This document shows positions 1-8,640 of a stretch of DNA of 64,000 nt, one piece after another. The notes beneath the pieces were generated by a model. The model did no database searches, had not been told where the DNA came from, and saw only the letters and a list, made by a program, of their open reading frames with translations. Every line of letters starts with the position of its first letter. Position 1 is the first letter of the stretch. The translations under genes and the position numbers were made by a program. The stretch comes from Bacteroidota bacterium (GTDB lineage Bacteria; Bacteroidota; Bacteroidia; Chitinophagales; Chitinophagaceae). Location: contig JABDFX010000004.1 of the NCBI GenBank assembly GCA_013286315.1, positions 1 to 64,000 of the forward strand, in the 5' to 3' direction.

Positions 1-323
1 GGTTTTCTCCATCGGATCTTGTGGCAACCGCCCTGGGATCCTGCATGCTGACGATCATGGGACAAAAAGCGCGCGACCATAGAATTGACCTGAAGGGAAC
101 GCGGATCGAAATACAAAAAATAATGAAAGCTGAGCCCCGTAAAATGTCCGGCATCACTTTAACATTTCATTTACCAGACAATCTGCAGTTGAATGAAAAA
201 CAAATCATCATACTTCAGCGGGCAGCAGAAACCTGCCCGGTAATGTTAAGTATTCACCCTGAAATAGAAGTTGAAGTGAATTTTAACTGGCCAACAGCAG
301 CAGAAAAATTTTCTAGCTATTAA
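1..323 (+). CDS. OsmC family peroxiredoxin/hydroperoxide reductase (5' truncated by window edge)
   Basis: Frame is open to position 3 and reads FSPSDLVATALGSCML, the OsmC-family signature; the listed ORF start at 21 is an internal GTG. Confidence 0.85.
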   Translation, partial: FSPSDLVATALGSCMLTIMGQKARDHRIDLKGTRIEIQKIMKAEPRKMSGITLTFHLPDNLQLNEKQIIILQRAAETCPVMLSIHPEIEVEVNFNWPTAAEKFSSY

Positions 324-1653
324 GAGGTTTAACCGGCTGTAGTAAATATTTCCCTATTTCGCATTCCAGACATTTTCTCTGATCACAGAATTGCTTTTTT
401 AATTCAGTCAGAGCCTGTGAGCCTGCCGCTTTTTTTACGGTTACGCCTATCCGTTTCCAGCTCTTCATGAGTTCGTTTTGTTCTGCCGGTATTTGTGCCA
501 GCCAACTGACAGCCTTTTTCAAAATTGCCGCATCCGGAATCATTTTTCCGTATGTGTATAACATGGGAATAATGCTATTGATGATGATGTTATCACACAT
601 ATCCCGCCCAAGTATTTTTTCCCTGAATATGGAAGCCTTGTCGAATACGTAGTGAGTATGCCAATAGTCATTTGCCCTGACCATAAGTTTTTTCCTTAAC
701 TGCGAAATGGATTCACATTCCAATATCCATGCAAACAGTGCAGTAGTCTGAAAACAAACTGCCGCAAGCTGGGATAGACGGATACAGGGAAAATTCTCCG
801 GTCTCATCCGAAGTAAATGCACAGGCTCATATATTTTTTTTAAATGATATTTTTTTCTGAGAAATTCATATTCCTTTTTGAGCATTGTTGGATATGGGTC
901 ATGAAAATCATTGGCAAGCAGATTGGCTTGTCCGATGAATAAAGCTTCCAGTTGAATAATATGATGCCGGTGTTTTGCCAACAACGAAAAAGGAATGCTC
1001 CTGGCGATAGATTCAAATGCAGAAGCATTGACAGGGTTTCCGAAATTCCTGGCCATCATCCACCATAATTGTTCTTCCCAGTGATAATGATTCAAACGCA
1101 GGGAATCCAGCATTTGATGCATTTTCCGGTTTAGCCGCATGATCAACAGCTGGGATGCCCAGTTTTCCCATTTACAATAACCGGTTTTGGAAGCTGATAA
1201 TTCACAGGGAATAAAAACAGGCTTTGCCATCCAGCCTGTATAGGTATCCAACATGAGTTTTGGAATCCGGTTGCACAGTTCAAGCTGCGGAATATTTCTT
1301 TTAATCTCCAGCCGGTCCTGCTTCCAAACAACGTGCAGCATGACATTTTGGTAGTTCCCATCTTCTGTATGATTGTGTTTTACCCACCCGGATGAATATA
1401 AATGCAATTCAACACTCCCAATCCAGCACTGACCATTGATGCGAATACGTGCATTGACGAAATCCGGACCCTGATAAGTATTTAATTCACCCGGGTAATC
1501 TATGGTCATCGATTCGCCGGTTGTCAATACCAGTTTTTGCTGATTGAAATATCTGTGTTTCCAAATGAATTGTAATAATTTCTCTGTCATCGGTATCATG
1601 GATTCCACCAAAAATAGATCCCGCCCATATCGGGGAAAAGATGAAAACAACAA
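313..1653 (-). CDS. DUF2851 family protein
   Basis: 446 aa; FWKHRYFN...DYPGELNTYQGPDFVNARI...GSVELHLYSSGW pattern of DUF2851; true start may be the internal Met of MTEKLLQF. Confidence 0.8.
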   Translation of the reverse strand: MLFSSFPRYGRDLFLVESMIPMTEKLLQFIWKHRYFNQQKLVLTTGESMTIDYPGELNTYQGPDFVNARIRINGQCWIGSVELHLYSSGWVKHNHTEDGNYQNVMLHVVWKQDRLEIKRNIPQLELCNRIPKLMLDTYTGWMAKPVFIPCELSASKTGYCKWENWASQLLIMRLNRKMHQMLDSLRLNHYHWEEQLWWMMARNFGNPVNASAFESIARSIPFSLLAKHRHHIIQLEALFIGQANLLANDFHDPYPTMLKKEYEFLRKKYHLKKIYEPVHLLRMRPENFPCIRLSQLAAVCFQTTALFAWILECESISQLRKKLMVRANDYWHTHYVFDKASIFREKILGRDMCDNIIINSIIPMLYTYGKMIPDAAILKKAVSWLAQIPAEQNELMKSWKRIGVTVKKAAGSQALTELKKQFCDQRKCLECEIGKYLLQPVKPLNS

Positions 1654-1681
1654 CTTTTTGGAGGGAAAAAACTGAATAACA

Positions 1682-1761
1682 AGTGTGGAAGACTGGAAGT
1701 CTGGAAGTACTATACTGATAACATTTCAGTTAACACTTCCAGTCTTCCAGTCTTCCAGACT
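1682..1761. repeat. Inverted repeat of period-8 units (agtgtggaagactggaagtctggaagt / acttccagtcttccagtcttccagact)
   Basis: Arms 1682-1708 and 1735-1761 are reverse complements at 25/27 positions; unit about 8 nt. Confidence 0.85.
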
Positions 1762-1795
1762 AAATCTTTTTTAAGGCTTTGCCTTAAAAAGATTT
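1762..1795 (-). terminator. Hairpin overlapping the maf stop codon, possible terminator
   Basis: aaatcttttttaaggc-ttt-gccttaaaaagattt; 15-bp stem with one bulge; maf stop 1784-1786 is within the stem. Confidence 0.55.
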
Positions 1796-2344
1796 AAGTT
1801 CCTGCAGTACGCGACTGACGGGCAGGCCCATGACATTATAAAAATCGCCGTCGATGGAATGGATACCAGTGACGCCAATCCATTCCTGAATTGCATAGGC
1901 ACCGGCCTTATCATAGGGCTGGTAATGATCAACATAATGTTCTATTTCTGCTCGTGAGAGTGAGTGAAAACGAACCCGCGTTGTTTCAGCAAAAAGGATC
2001 TCTTTTTTTGCATTTGTAAGTGCAACCCCGGTGATCACTTCATGTACTTTGCCCGATAATAGCAAAAGCATTCGAATGGCATCGGATCTGTCCAGGGGTT
2101 TTCCAAGCATTTGCTGATCTAACACTACAATGGTGTCTGCCGCCAATATGATTCTTTCAGGTGTAATTTTCTTTCGAACGATGGCAGCTTTCTGATTCGC
2201 AAGGAACACAGGAATCTCTGAAACGGGTAACCTGTCGGGAACCATTTCGTCAGCATCACTGGGTATGATATCGAAAGGAATTTCTGCCCATTCCAGTAAT
2301 TGTTTTCTTCGGGGAGAAGCCGAAGCGAGGATTATCCGATCCAT
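1784..2344 (-). CDS. maf: Maf-like nucleotide pyrophosphatase
   Basis: ILASASPRRKQLLEW...LAADTIVV...LSGKVHEVITGV; classic Maf motifs. Confidence 0.95.
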   Translation of the reverse strand: MDRIILASASPRRKQLLEWAEIPFDIIPSDADEMVPDRLPVSEIPVFLANQKAAIVRKKITPERIILAADTIVVLDQQMLGKPLDRSDAIRMLLLLSGKVHEVITGVALTNAKKEILFAETTRVRFHSLSRAEIEHYVDHYQPYDKAGAYAIQEWIGVTGIHSIDGDFYNVMGLPVSRVLQELKSF

Positions 2345-3315
2345 GACGTATACAATTTTAGAAATATCATGGATAGAATACCCATCAGCATAATGGCTTT
2401 AACGATCTGGCTGAGCTGATGAAACTGAGCGGGCTGATCCGCCCTGGATAATTTTTTCAGTACGCGCAGTATAGGATAAATGACTCCGAAACAGGTATAG
2501 ATGATCGTAAGCCACCATCTGTATTGTAATACATAAAACTGTATAAAGATCAGCGCGGCAACCAGTACGGTCAGCCAGCAAACGCAGAAGAATTTTGCCG
2601 CATTCAGTCCCCAAACCAATGGCATCGTCCGGCATTCATAACGTGCATCTCCTTCCATATCTTCCATATCCTTGATCACTTCCCGAACGAGCGATATGAT
2701 AAATGCAAACGATGCATAAACAACGGTAAATTTATAAATCCTGGAAAGAGCGCCATGGAATTCAGGATCCACAAAACGATGCAGCCGGAATTCTGCCAGG
2801 TATAAAACGCCGATCACCCAGGCTGTAAGAAGTGAAATCAAAATATTCCCGATCAGCAATTTTTTTTTGAACGTGGTACTATAAGACCAAAGCAACAACA
2901 CGCAACATAAGTTAGAGGGGCCTATAAAAATATTCCGGAGTTTCCAGGAGAGATAGAACCCGATGCCAATACCAATACCTGATAAAATCCAATGCCAGAT
3001 AATGGCCCATCTCCTTTTAATAATTTTTTCCACCACAACCCGTTCGGGTTTATTCACACGATCTATATTGAGATCAAAATAATCATTGATGATATATCCG
3101 GCGGCCGCTATCAAAACGGACGAAAGACTAAGTAAGATAAATTCATTTATTTTAAGAATATTTTCATGTTCAGGATGACCCTGGTAAAAACTCGGTATGA
3201 CTATACAGAAATAGAAAAGGGACTGAGTAAGTGAAATAAAGAGCAGGTTCGGCCACCGGACCAATCGGAAAAAAGCCGGAACTGCTTTTGATTTCATAAA
3301 TAATTTTATGCTCAA
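2332..3315 (-). CDS. UbiA-family prenyltransferase (geranylgeranylglycerol-phosphate geranylgeranyltransferase-like)
   Basis: NDYFDLNIDRVNKPERV and DMEDMEGDA motifs, polytopic membrane protein. Confidence 0.85.
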   Translation of the reverse strand: MSIKLFMKSKAVPAFFRLVRWPNLLFISLTQSLFYFCIVIPSFYQGHPEHENILKINEFILLSLSSVLIAAAGYIINDYFDLNIDRVNKPERVVVEKIIKRRWAIIWHWILSGIGIGIGFYLSWKLRNIFIGPSNLCCVLLLWSYSTTFKKKLLIGNILISLLTAWVIGVLYLAEFRLHRFVDPEFHGALSRIYKFTVVYASFAFIISLVREVIKDMEDMEGDARYECRTMPLVWGLNAAKFFCVCWLTVLVAALIFIQFYVLQYRWWLTIIYTCFGVIYPILRVLKKLSRADQPAQFHQLSQIVKAIMLMGILSMIFLKLYTSWIG

Positions 3316-3833
3316 CGGGAAGGTACAAAGGATTCAAGATCCCATTGTCCGTGTAAACGAAGCAATTTTTCTATGACATCGCGCACGCAGCCTTTTCCGC
3401 CATGATGCGCTGAAATATACCGCGCAGTTTCAAGAATTTCCGGAGCGGCGTCAGCAGGCGCACAGGGCATGGCTGCTTTTTGCATTGTTTTCAGATCCGG
3501 TATGTCATCTCCCATATACAAAGTTTCCGACCAGCTGACATGATTTTCATTCAGGTATTCTTCCAGTATTTCTGCCTTGTCTCCCACATTTAAAAAAATA
3601 TTTTTTATACCCAGTTTTTCCAATCGAATGGCGGCACCCAAACCATTTCCACCCGAAATCACAGCGACATTGTATTTTTTCTTTACGGCCAGTTGTAATG
3701 CATAACCATCCCGGACGCTCATTTGGCGAACCTGTTCGCCGGTTTCAAAAACCATAATGGATCCATCCGTTAATACGCCGTCAATATCAAATATCAGCGT
3801 GGTAATGGGTTTGAAAGAATCAAGGAGGTTCAT
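3312..3833 (-). CDS. KdsC-type HAD phosphatase (3-deoxy-D-manno-octulosonate 8-phosphate phosphatase-like)
   Basis: FDIDGVLTDGSI...SVRDGYAL...VISGG...YMGDDIPDL. Confidence 0.88.
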   Translation of the reverse strand: MNLLDSFKPITTLIFDIDGVLTDGSIMVFETGEQVRQMSVRDGYALQLAVKKKYNVAVISGGNGLGAAIRLEKLGIKNIFLNVGDKAEILEEYLNENHVSWSETLYMGDDIPDLKTMQKAAMPCAPADAAPEILETARYISAHHGGKGCVRDVIEKLLRLHGQWDLESFVPSR

Positions 3834-3860
3834 GTTGTGTTTTGCGGCAAAACTACGAAT

Positions 3861-3921
3861 TAAGCTGAACGCGTAACGCGTAACGCCTAACGCGTAACGC
3901 CTAACGCGTAACGCTTAAAGC
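3861..3921. repeat. Period-7 array (taacgcg/taacgcc units)
   Basis: gaacgcg taacgcg taacgcc taacgcg taacgcc taacgcg taacgct taaagc; overlaps the last codons and stop of the 3901-4674 gene. Confidence 0.95.
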
Positions 3922-4674
3922 AGATTTCTGAATTTCTGATGTGAATAAATCATAAAAATTCAAAATATCCGGATATTCTTTTAACAAGTCCCGGTGTTTT
4001 TGAATAGTAACGGTATCATATCTGATGGCAGGACCGGTTTGCACTTTTTGAGGGGTCGTATTTCGTAACCGAATCGCAGTCTCTTCAATCAGGGGTTGCA
4101 GAACCGCGAAAGAGATATTTTCTTTTTCACAAAAAGAAGCCGCCAGACCGTACAAATGGTTGGTAAAATTATTTACCATGGTTGCGGCGAGATGATATTT
4201 TAAACGTGACTCATCATCTGCTTCGGTGACACTGGCGGCAATACTGAAAGCAAATTCCTTTAATTGTCGGGTAGTATTGACATTATTCCCTTCCAGCAGT
4301 ATCGACAATGCCGGTAATATTTCAATTTCTTTTCGCAGGCTTTGTAAAGGATACAAAACTCCGAAAGATTTATTTGATCCCCGGACTTCATTGATAGAGA
4401 GGGCACCGGCAGTATGCACAAGAATGGACCTGACTTCGCCAATCTCCCTTACGAGATAACTTACCGCGTCATCCCGCAAGGCGATGATCATCAGGTCAGC
4501 TTTTCTTTCAATGGAAGAAATATAAGAGGTGGAAGTTGTTCCCAGTCTCGTCGCCAGCACATTGGCGTGATCTGCGTTACGGCTATAGACCTGAACAATC
4601 CGGTGACCGGCCGCCAATGATTTCCGGCCAAGCACGGTGGCGACATTTCCGGATCCAATGAGTACTATATTCAT
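3901..4674 (-). CDS. Rossmann-like / DUF2520 domain oxidoreductase-like protein
   Basis: N-terminal MNIVLIGSGNVATVLGRKSLAAGH NAD(P)-binding motif; VNNFTNHLYGLA DUF2520 region. Confidence 0.8.
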   Translation of the reverse strand: MNIVLIGSGNVATVLGRKSLAAGHRIVQVYSRNADHANVLATRLGTTSTSYISSIERKADLMIIALRDDAVSYLVREIGEVRSILVHTAGALSINEVRGSNKSFGVLYPLQSLRKEIEILPALSILLEGNNVNTTRQLKEFAFSIAASVTEADDESRLKYHLAATMVNNFTNHLYGLAASFCEKENISFAVLQPLIEETAIRLRNTTPQKVQTGPAIRYDTVTIQKHRDLLKEYPDILNFYDLFTSEIQKSALSVTR

Positions 4675-4707
4675 GGGTAATTGTGCCGGAGGCCTATAAA
4701 AAATTGA

Positions 4708-5286
4708 CTAAGATTTCTTTTTCTGTGATTTGGGCGCCCAGATCGCGAGCATCCGTTTGCCCTCCATCTTTGGCATGCCCTCCAGAACACCCACTTCATT
4801 CAAACGTTCCGCAAATTTAAGCAGGAGCAATTCTCCTCTTTCACGAAACTGAATTGCGCGTCCTTTGAATTGCACGTAAGCTTTTACCTTGTCACCGTCT
4901 TTCAAAAATTTCTCTGCATGTTTTGCTTTGAAATCGAAATCGTGATCATCCGTATTGGGAGTGAAGCGTATTTCTTTAACTTCTGAAGCCTTACTCTTGG
5001 CCTTCATTTCTTTTTCCTTCCGTTTCTTTTCGTATAGGAATTTATTATAATCGATGATTTTGCATACGGGAGGATCAGCATTCGGAGAAATTTCTACCAG
5101 ATCCAGCGCCTGATCCTGCGCCATTTTAAGAGCCTCTGTTACCGGATAAACTCCGACTGTTACATTTTCACCAACCAGACGCACATTCGGTACGCGAATC
5201 ATATTGTTGGTACGGTGTTCCTGTTGTTGTTCTTTTCTGAATCTGGGATTAAAATTACCTCTGGGAGGTCTCGGTGGAAATGCCAT
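4708..5286 (-). CDS. infC: Translation initiation factor IF-3
   Basis: IRVPNVRLVGENVTVGVYPVTEALKMAQDQALDLVEISPNADPPVCKIIDYNKFLYE. Confidence 0.97.
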   Translation of the reverse strand: MAFPPRPPRGNFNPRFRKEQQQEHRTNNMIRVPNVRLVGENVTVGVYPVTEALKMAQDQALDLVEISPNADPPVCKIIDYNKFLYEKKRKEKEMKAKSKASEVKEIRFTPNTDDHDFDFKAKHAEKFLKDGDKVKAYVQFKGRAIQFRERGELLLLKFAERLNEVGVLEGMPKMEGKRMLAIWAPKSQKKKS

Positions 5287-5332
5287 TTATTGTTTTTAGT
5301 TGAACGAAAGTCAAGATCCGCTTTAATTTTTT

Positions 5333-7261
5333 TTAGGATCTTAGTTTTATTTCTGATTTAATGTCTCTGACAAAAGTTTCTACGTCCTGTACACCGATAT
5401 CACCCTTTCCCTGCCTCCTTACGGATACCTGATGATCGTTCATCTCTTTTTCTCCGATGATCAGCATAAAAGGTACCCTGGCCAGTTCAGTGTCCCGGAT
5501 TTTCCTACCAATCTTCTCACTCCGGTCATCGATGGATGCACGAATATCCGCATTTTTAAGCGATTCCAGAACAGATTGTGCATATCCCACATACTTATCG
5601 CTGATGGGCAGCAATTTAACCTGCAGGGGTGCCAGCCACAAAGGGAATTTACCTGCATAATGTTCCAGTAAAAAACCTATGAACCTTTCGTGGGTGCCCA
5701 GGGGCGCCCGGTGAATAATCAGGGGCGTGTCGTGGCCGTTTTCACTATTTGTAAATTCCAGTTTAAACCTGCGGCCCTGTGCAAAATCCACCTGGTTGGT
5801 GGCAAGGGTGAACTCCCTGCCGATCGCGCTCCATATTTGCACATCAATCTTCGGTCCATAAAAGGCAGCCTCGTCCAAAACCTCGACAAAAGGGGTATTT
5901 GTATCCTTCAATACTTTTCGGACCATTGCCTCGGTTTCCAGCCAGAGTTCCGGTTCATTAACATATTTCACACCCAATTTTGACGGATCATGCAGGCTCA
6001 GGCGCATCACATATTTATCTATTCCGAATATCCTGAAGTATTTCAGGTACATTTCGTTTACTGCCCGGAATTCCTTGGCAAAGTCTTCTTTGCTGCAATA
6101 AATATGAGCATCGTTCATATGCAGGCACCTCACTCTCATCAGCCCGAAAAGTTCACCGCTCTGTTCGAAGCGATAACAAGTCCCGTATTCCGCTAGTCTC
6201 AGGGGGAGATCCTTATAACTTCTGGGCTCAGCCGCAAAAATTTTATGGTGATGCGGGCAATTCATAGCCTTCAGATAATATTTGGTTCCGTCCAATTCCA
6301 TGGGCGGATACATGCTTTCCTGGTAGTACGGTAAATGACCACTTGTCAAATACAGACTTTCCTTGGCGATATGAGGGGTAACTACTCTTTGATAACCGGC
6401 TGCCTGTTCGGTTTCCTTGGCAAGCTTTTCCAATTCCTCAATGATGATGGTTCCATTCGGCATCCAAAGGATCAGGCCCTGTCCGACTTCATCGTCCATG
6501 GTATAAATACCCATTTCCTTGCCCAGCTTGCGGTGATCACGTTTTTTTGCTTCTTCCAGCATCAGGAGGTACTCATCCAGTTCTTTTTTTGAAGGGAAAC
6601 TCACCCCATATATGCGGGTCAGCTGTTTATTTTTTTCATTCCCCTTCCAATAGGCCCCGGCGATATTGGTTAGCTTCAAAGCTTTGATGATCCCGGTATC
6701 CGGTATATGCGGACCCCGGCACAGATCAGTAAAACCGCCCTGCGTATAAAAAGTGATCTCACCGTCTTTTAGATTTTGCAATAAATCCAATTTATATTCA
6801 TCTCCTTTTTCCTGAAAAAAATGAATGGCTTCTGCCTTCGGAACTTCTTTCCGGATATATTTATTTTGCCTGGCAGCCAGCTCGGTCATTTTAGCTTCCA
6901 GGTTCCGCAGGTCCTCTTCAGAAATCTGGCGGCCACCCAGGTCCATATCATAGTAAAATCCATTTTCAATTGCCGGACCGACCCAGAATTTGACCCCAGG
7001 AAAAATGGATTCAACGGCCTCTGCCATCAGGTGGGCGGTAGAATGCCAGAAAGTGGATTTGCCACCCGCGTCGTTCCAGGTGAGCAGATTAACGGAAGCA
7101 TCGTTCCGGATGGGTCGTGTGGCATCCCATATCTCTCCGTTAACATTTGCGGCAATTACTTTTCTTGCAAGTCCTTCACTGATTGATTTCGCAATTTCCA
7201 TGGAATTGGTTCCTTCCGGATATTCCCTCACTGCGCCATCAGGTAATGTAATTTTAATCAT
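5333..7261 (-). CDS. thrS: Threonine-tRNA ligase
   Basis: 642 aa with TGS, second additional, and class II catalytic domains (MNCPHHHKIF, TRIYGVSF, FGLMRVRCLHMNDAHIYC). Confidence 0.98.
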   Translation of the reverse strand: MIKITLPDGAVREYPEGTNSMEIAKSISEGLARKVIAANVNGEIWDATRPIRNDASVNLLTWNDAGGKSTFWHSTAHLMAEAVESIFPGVKFWVGPAIENGFYYDMDLGGRQISEEDLRNLEAKMTELAARQNKYIRKEVPKAEAIHFFQEKGDEYKLDLLQNLKDGEITFYTQGGFTDLCRGPHIPDTGIIKALKLTNIAGAYWKGNEKNKQLTRIYGVSFPSKKELDEYLLMLEEAKKRDHRKLGKEMGIYTMDDEVGQGLILWMPNGTIIIEELEKLAKETEQAAGYQRVVTPHIAKESLYLTSGHLPYYQESMYPPMELDGTKYYLKAMNCPHHHKIFAAEPRSYKDLPLRLAEYGTCYRFEQSGELFGLMRVRCLHMNDAHIYCSKEDFAKEFRAVNEMYLKYFRIFGIDKYVMRLSLHDPSKLGVKYVNEPELWLETEAMVRKVLKDTNTPFVEVLDEAAFYGPKIDVQIWSAIGREFTLATNQVDFAQGRRFKLEFTNSENGHDTPLIIHRAPLGTHERFIGFLLEHYAGKFPLWLAPLQVKLLPISDKYVGYAQSVLESLKNADIRASIDDRSEKIGRKIRDTELARVPFMLIIGEKEMNDHQVSVRRQGKGDIGVQDVETFVRDIKSEIKLRS

Positions 7262-7361
7262 GCCGGATATTTTCCTTTAAGGGTTGCAAAATTAACAAAC
7301 TCTTGCCAGATTTAGCTTTCTCTAATTTCTACGGAAAATAATTTTATCTAATTTGCCATAG

Positions 7362-8537
7362 ATGAAAAACTGTATCCGTTTTGTTTACTGCCTGACCCTT
7401 TTGAATGGCGCATTTATGAGCACCATGCACGCCCAGGATCTGACTGGTATATGGCGTGGACATTTTCGTTCTAACGATGGAGTTGATCGCCTCGTGGAGA
7501 GTTATGACGGCAGATATAAGATTTATGATGACAGATATAAAATGGAAGTGCAGATTGCACAGACACGCAATCATTTTGAAGCAGTCACTTATTCATATAA
7601 GAATACTGAATTTTACGGTAAGGCAACGGCAAGCGGTTCCCTGAATAAAGACACCAAAAAAGTGCTATTGAAAGAAGGAAAATTGCTGGAAGTGCGATAC
7701 GCCAATGGCTTCGTATGCATCATGACCTGTTTCATGCAATATTCCAAACTGGGAAATGATGAGTATCTGCAGGGTACCTATTATAGTACCAGTGTAAATG
7801 ACTCTTTATCCGGATGCGGTAAGGGAAGTATTTTTCTTCACCGTGTGGTTGAATCGGATTTTCACAAAGAACCGTTTTTGGAGAAAAAAGAAAAAGAATT
7901 GCTGGCACATAAGAAAGAAAATCCGCCCGCTCCATTGGCAGTAGTGAAACCACCTGCCCCCGTTAAAAAATCTGTGACCATTCATCCCGTGCCGGCTAAT
8001 CCAACGGCTAAAACTTCAGCACCTAAAGTACCGGCTAAAAAGAAAGTAGCTTCGTCCGCTGATTCACAATCCGTTGCCGTTCAAAAAAATTCCACAGTAG
8101 TACAGCCTGTACATATTCAGCATATGAGGGATTCTTCCCTGAAAATTTCACAACCAACCGTCGTTGTTCCGGTACCTGCCATACTTAAAAGCAGAACAAA
8201 TGAATTGTTGAAAACGCTTACCGTAAATCATAATACGATCGAGCTACGCATTTATGATGACGGAGCCATTGATAATGATACGGTTTCAGTATATTATGAT
8301 AATAAATTGCTGATATCAAATGCAAGGATCTCTGATGTGCCTGTTATAGCAAAAATAACGGTCGAACCTTCTGATCATCCCCATCAACTGGTGATGGTCG
8401 CAGAAAACCTGGGTGATATTCCACCCAATACTTCTCTGCTCGTTGTAGTGGATGGTGAAAAGAGATACGAGGAAAGGATAATCTCCACCGAACAAAAAAA
8501 CGTGGTCATTAACTTCCAATATAAGAAACTCGAGTAG
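7362..8537 (+). CDS. Secreted hypothetical protein with Pro/Lys-rich linker
   Basis: 391 aa; signal-peptide-like N-terminus, low-complexity middle, C-terminal IELRIYDDGAIDNDTVSVYYDNKLL domain. Confidence 0.7.
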   Translation: MKNCIRFVYCLTLLNGAFMSTMHAQDLTGIWRGHFRSNDGVDRLVESYDGRYKIYDDRYKMEVQIAQTRNHFEAVTYSYKNTEFYGKATASGSLNKDTKKVLLKEGKLLEVRYANGFVCIMTCFMQYSKLGNDEYLQGTYYSTSVNDSLSGCGKGSIFLHRVVESDFHKEPFLEKKEKELLAHKKENPPAPLAVVKPPAPVKKSVTIHPVPANPTAKTSAPKVPAKKKVASSADSQSVAVQKNSTVVQPVHIQHMRDSSLKISQPTVVVPVPAILKSRTNELLKTLTVNHNTIELRIYDDGAIDNDTVSVYYDNKLLISNARISDVPVIAKITVEPSDHPHQLVMVAENLGDIPPNTSLLVVVDGEKRYEERIISTEQKNVVINFQYKKLE

Positions 8538-8629
8538 CAAGTATGGAAGAATGGAAGTATGGAAGTATGGAGGTCTTAGTATGAGAAGTTAGTGTTAGTT
8601 ACTTCCATACTTCCATTCTTCCATACTTG
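8538..8629. repeat. Perfect 30-bp inverted repeat built of period-8 GTATGGAA-type units
   Basis: 8538-8567 caagtatggaagaatggaagtatggaagta is the exact reverse complement of 8600-8629; 32-nt loop. Confidence 0.95.
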
Positions 8630-8640
8630 TTGTTTAGTAC

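Noticed and set aside
3861-3921. CRISPR array
   Set aside because: Direct units are only 7 nt with no spacers and no cas genes nearby.
8538-8629. Terminal inverted repeats of an IS or MITE
   Set aside because: No transposase, no target-site duplication visible, and the arms are internally tandem; MITE origin not excluded, but unsupported.
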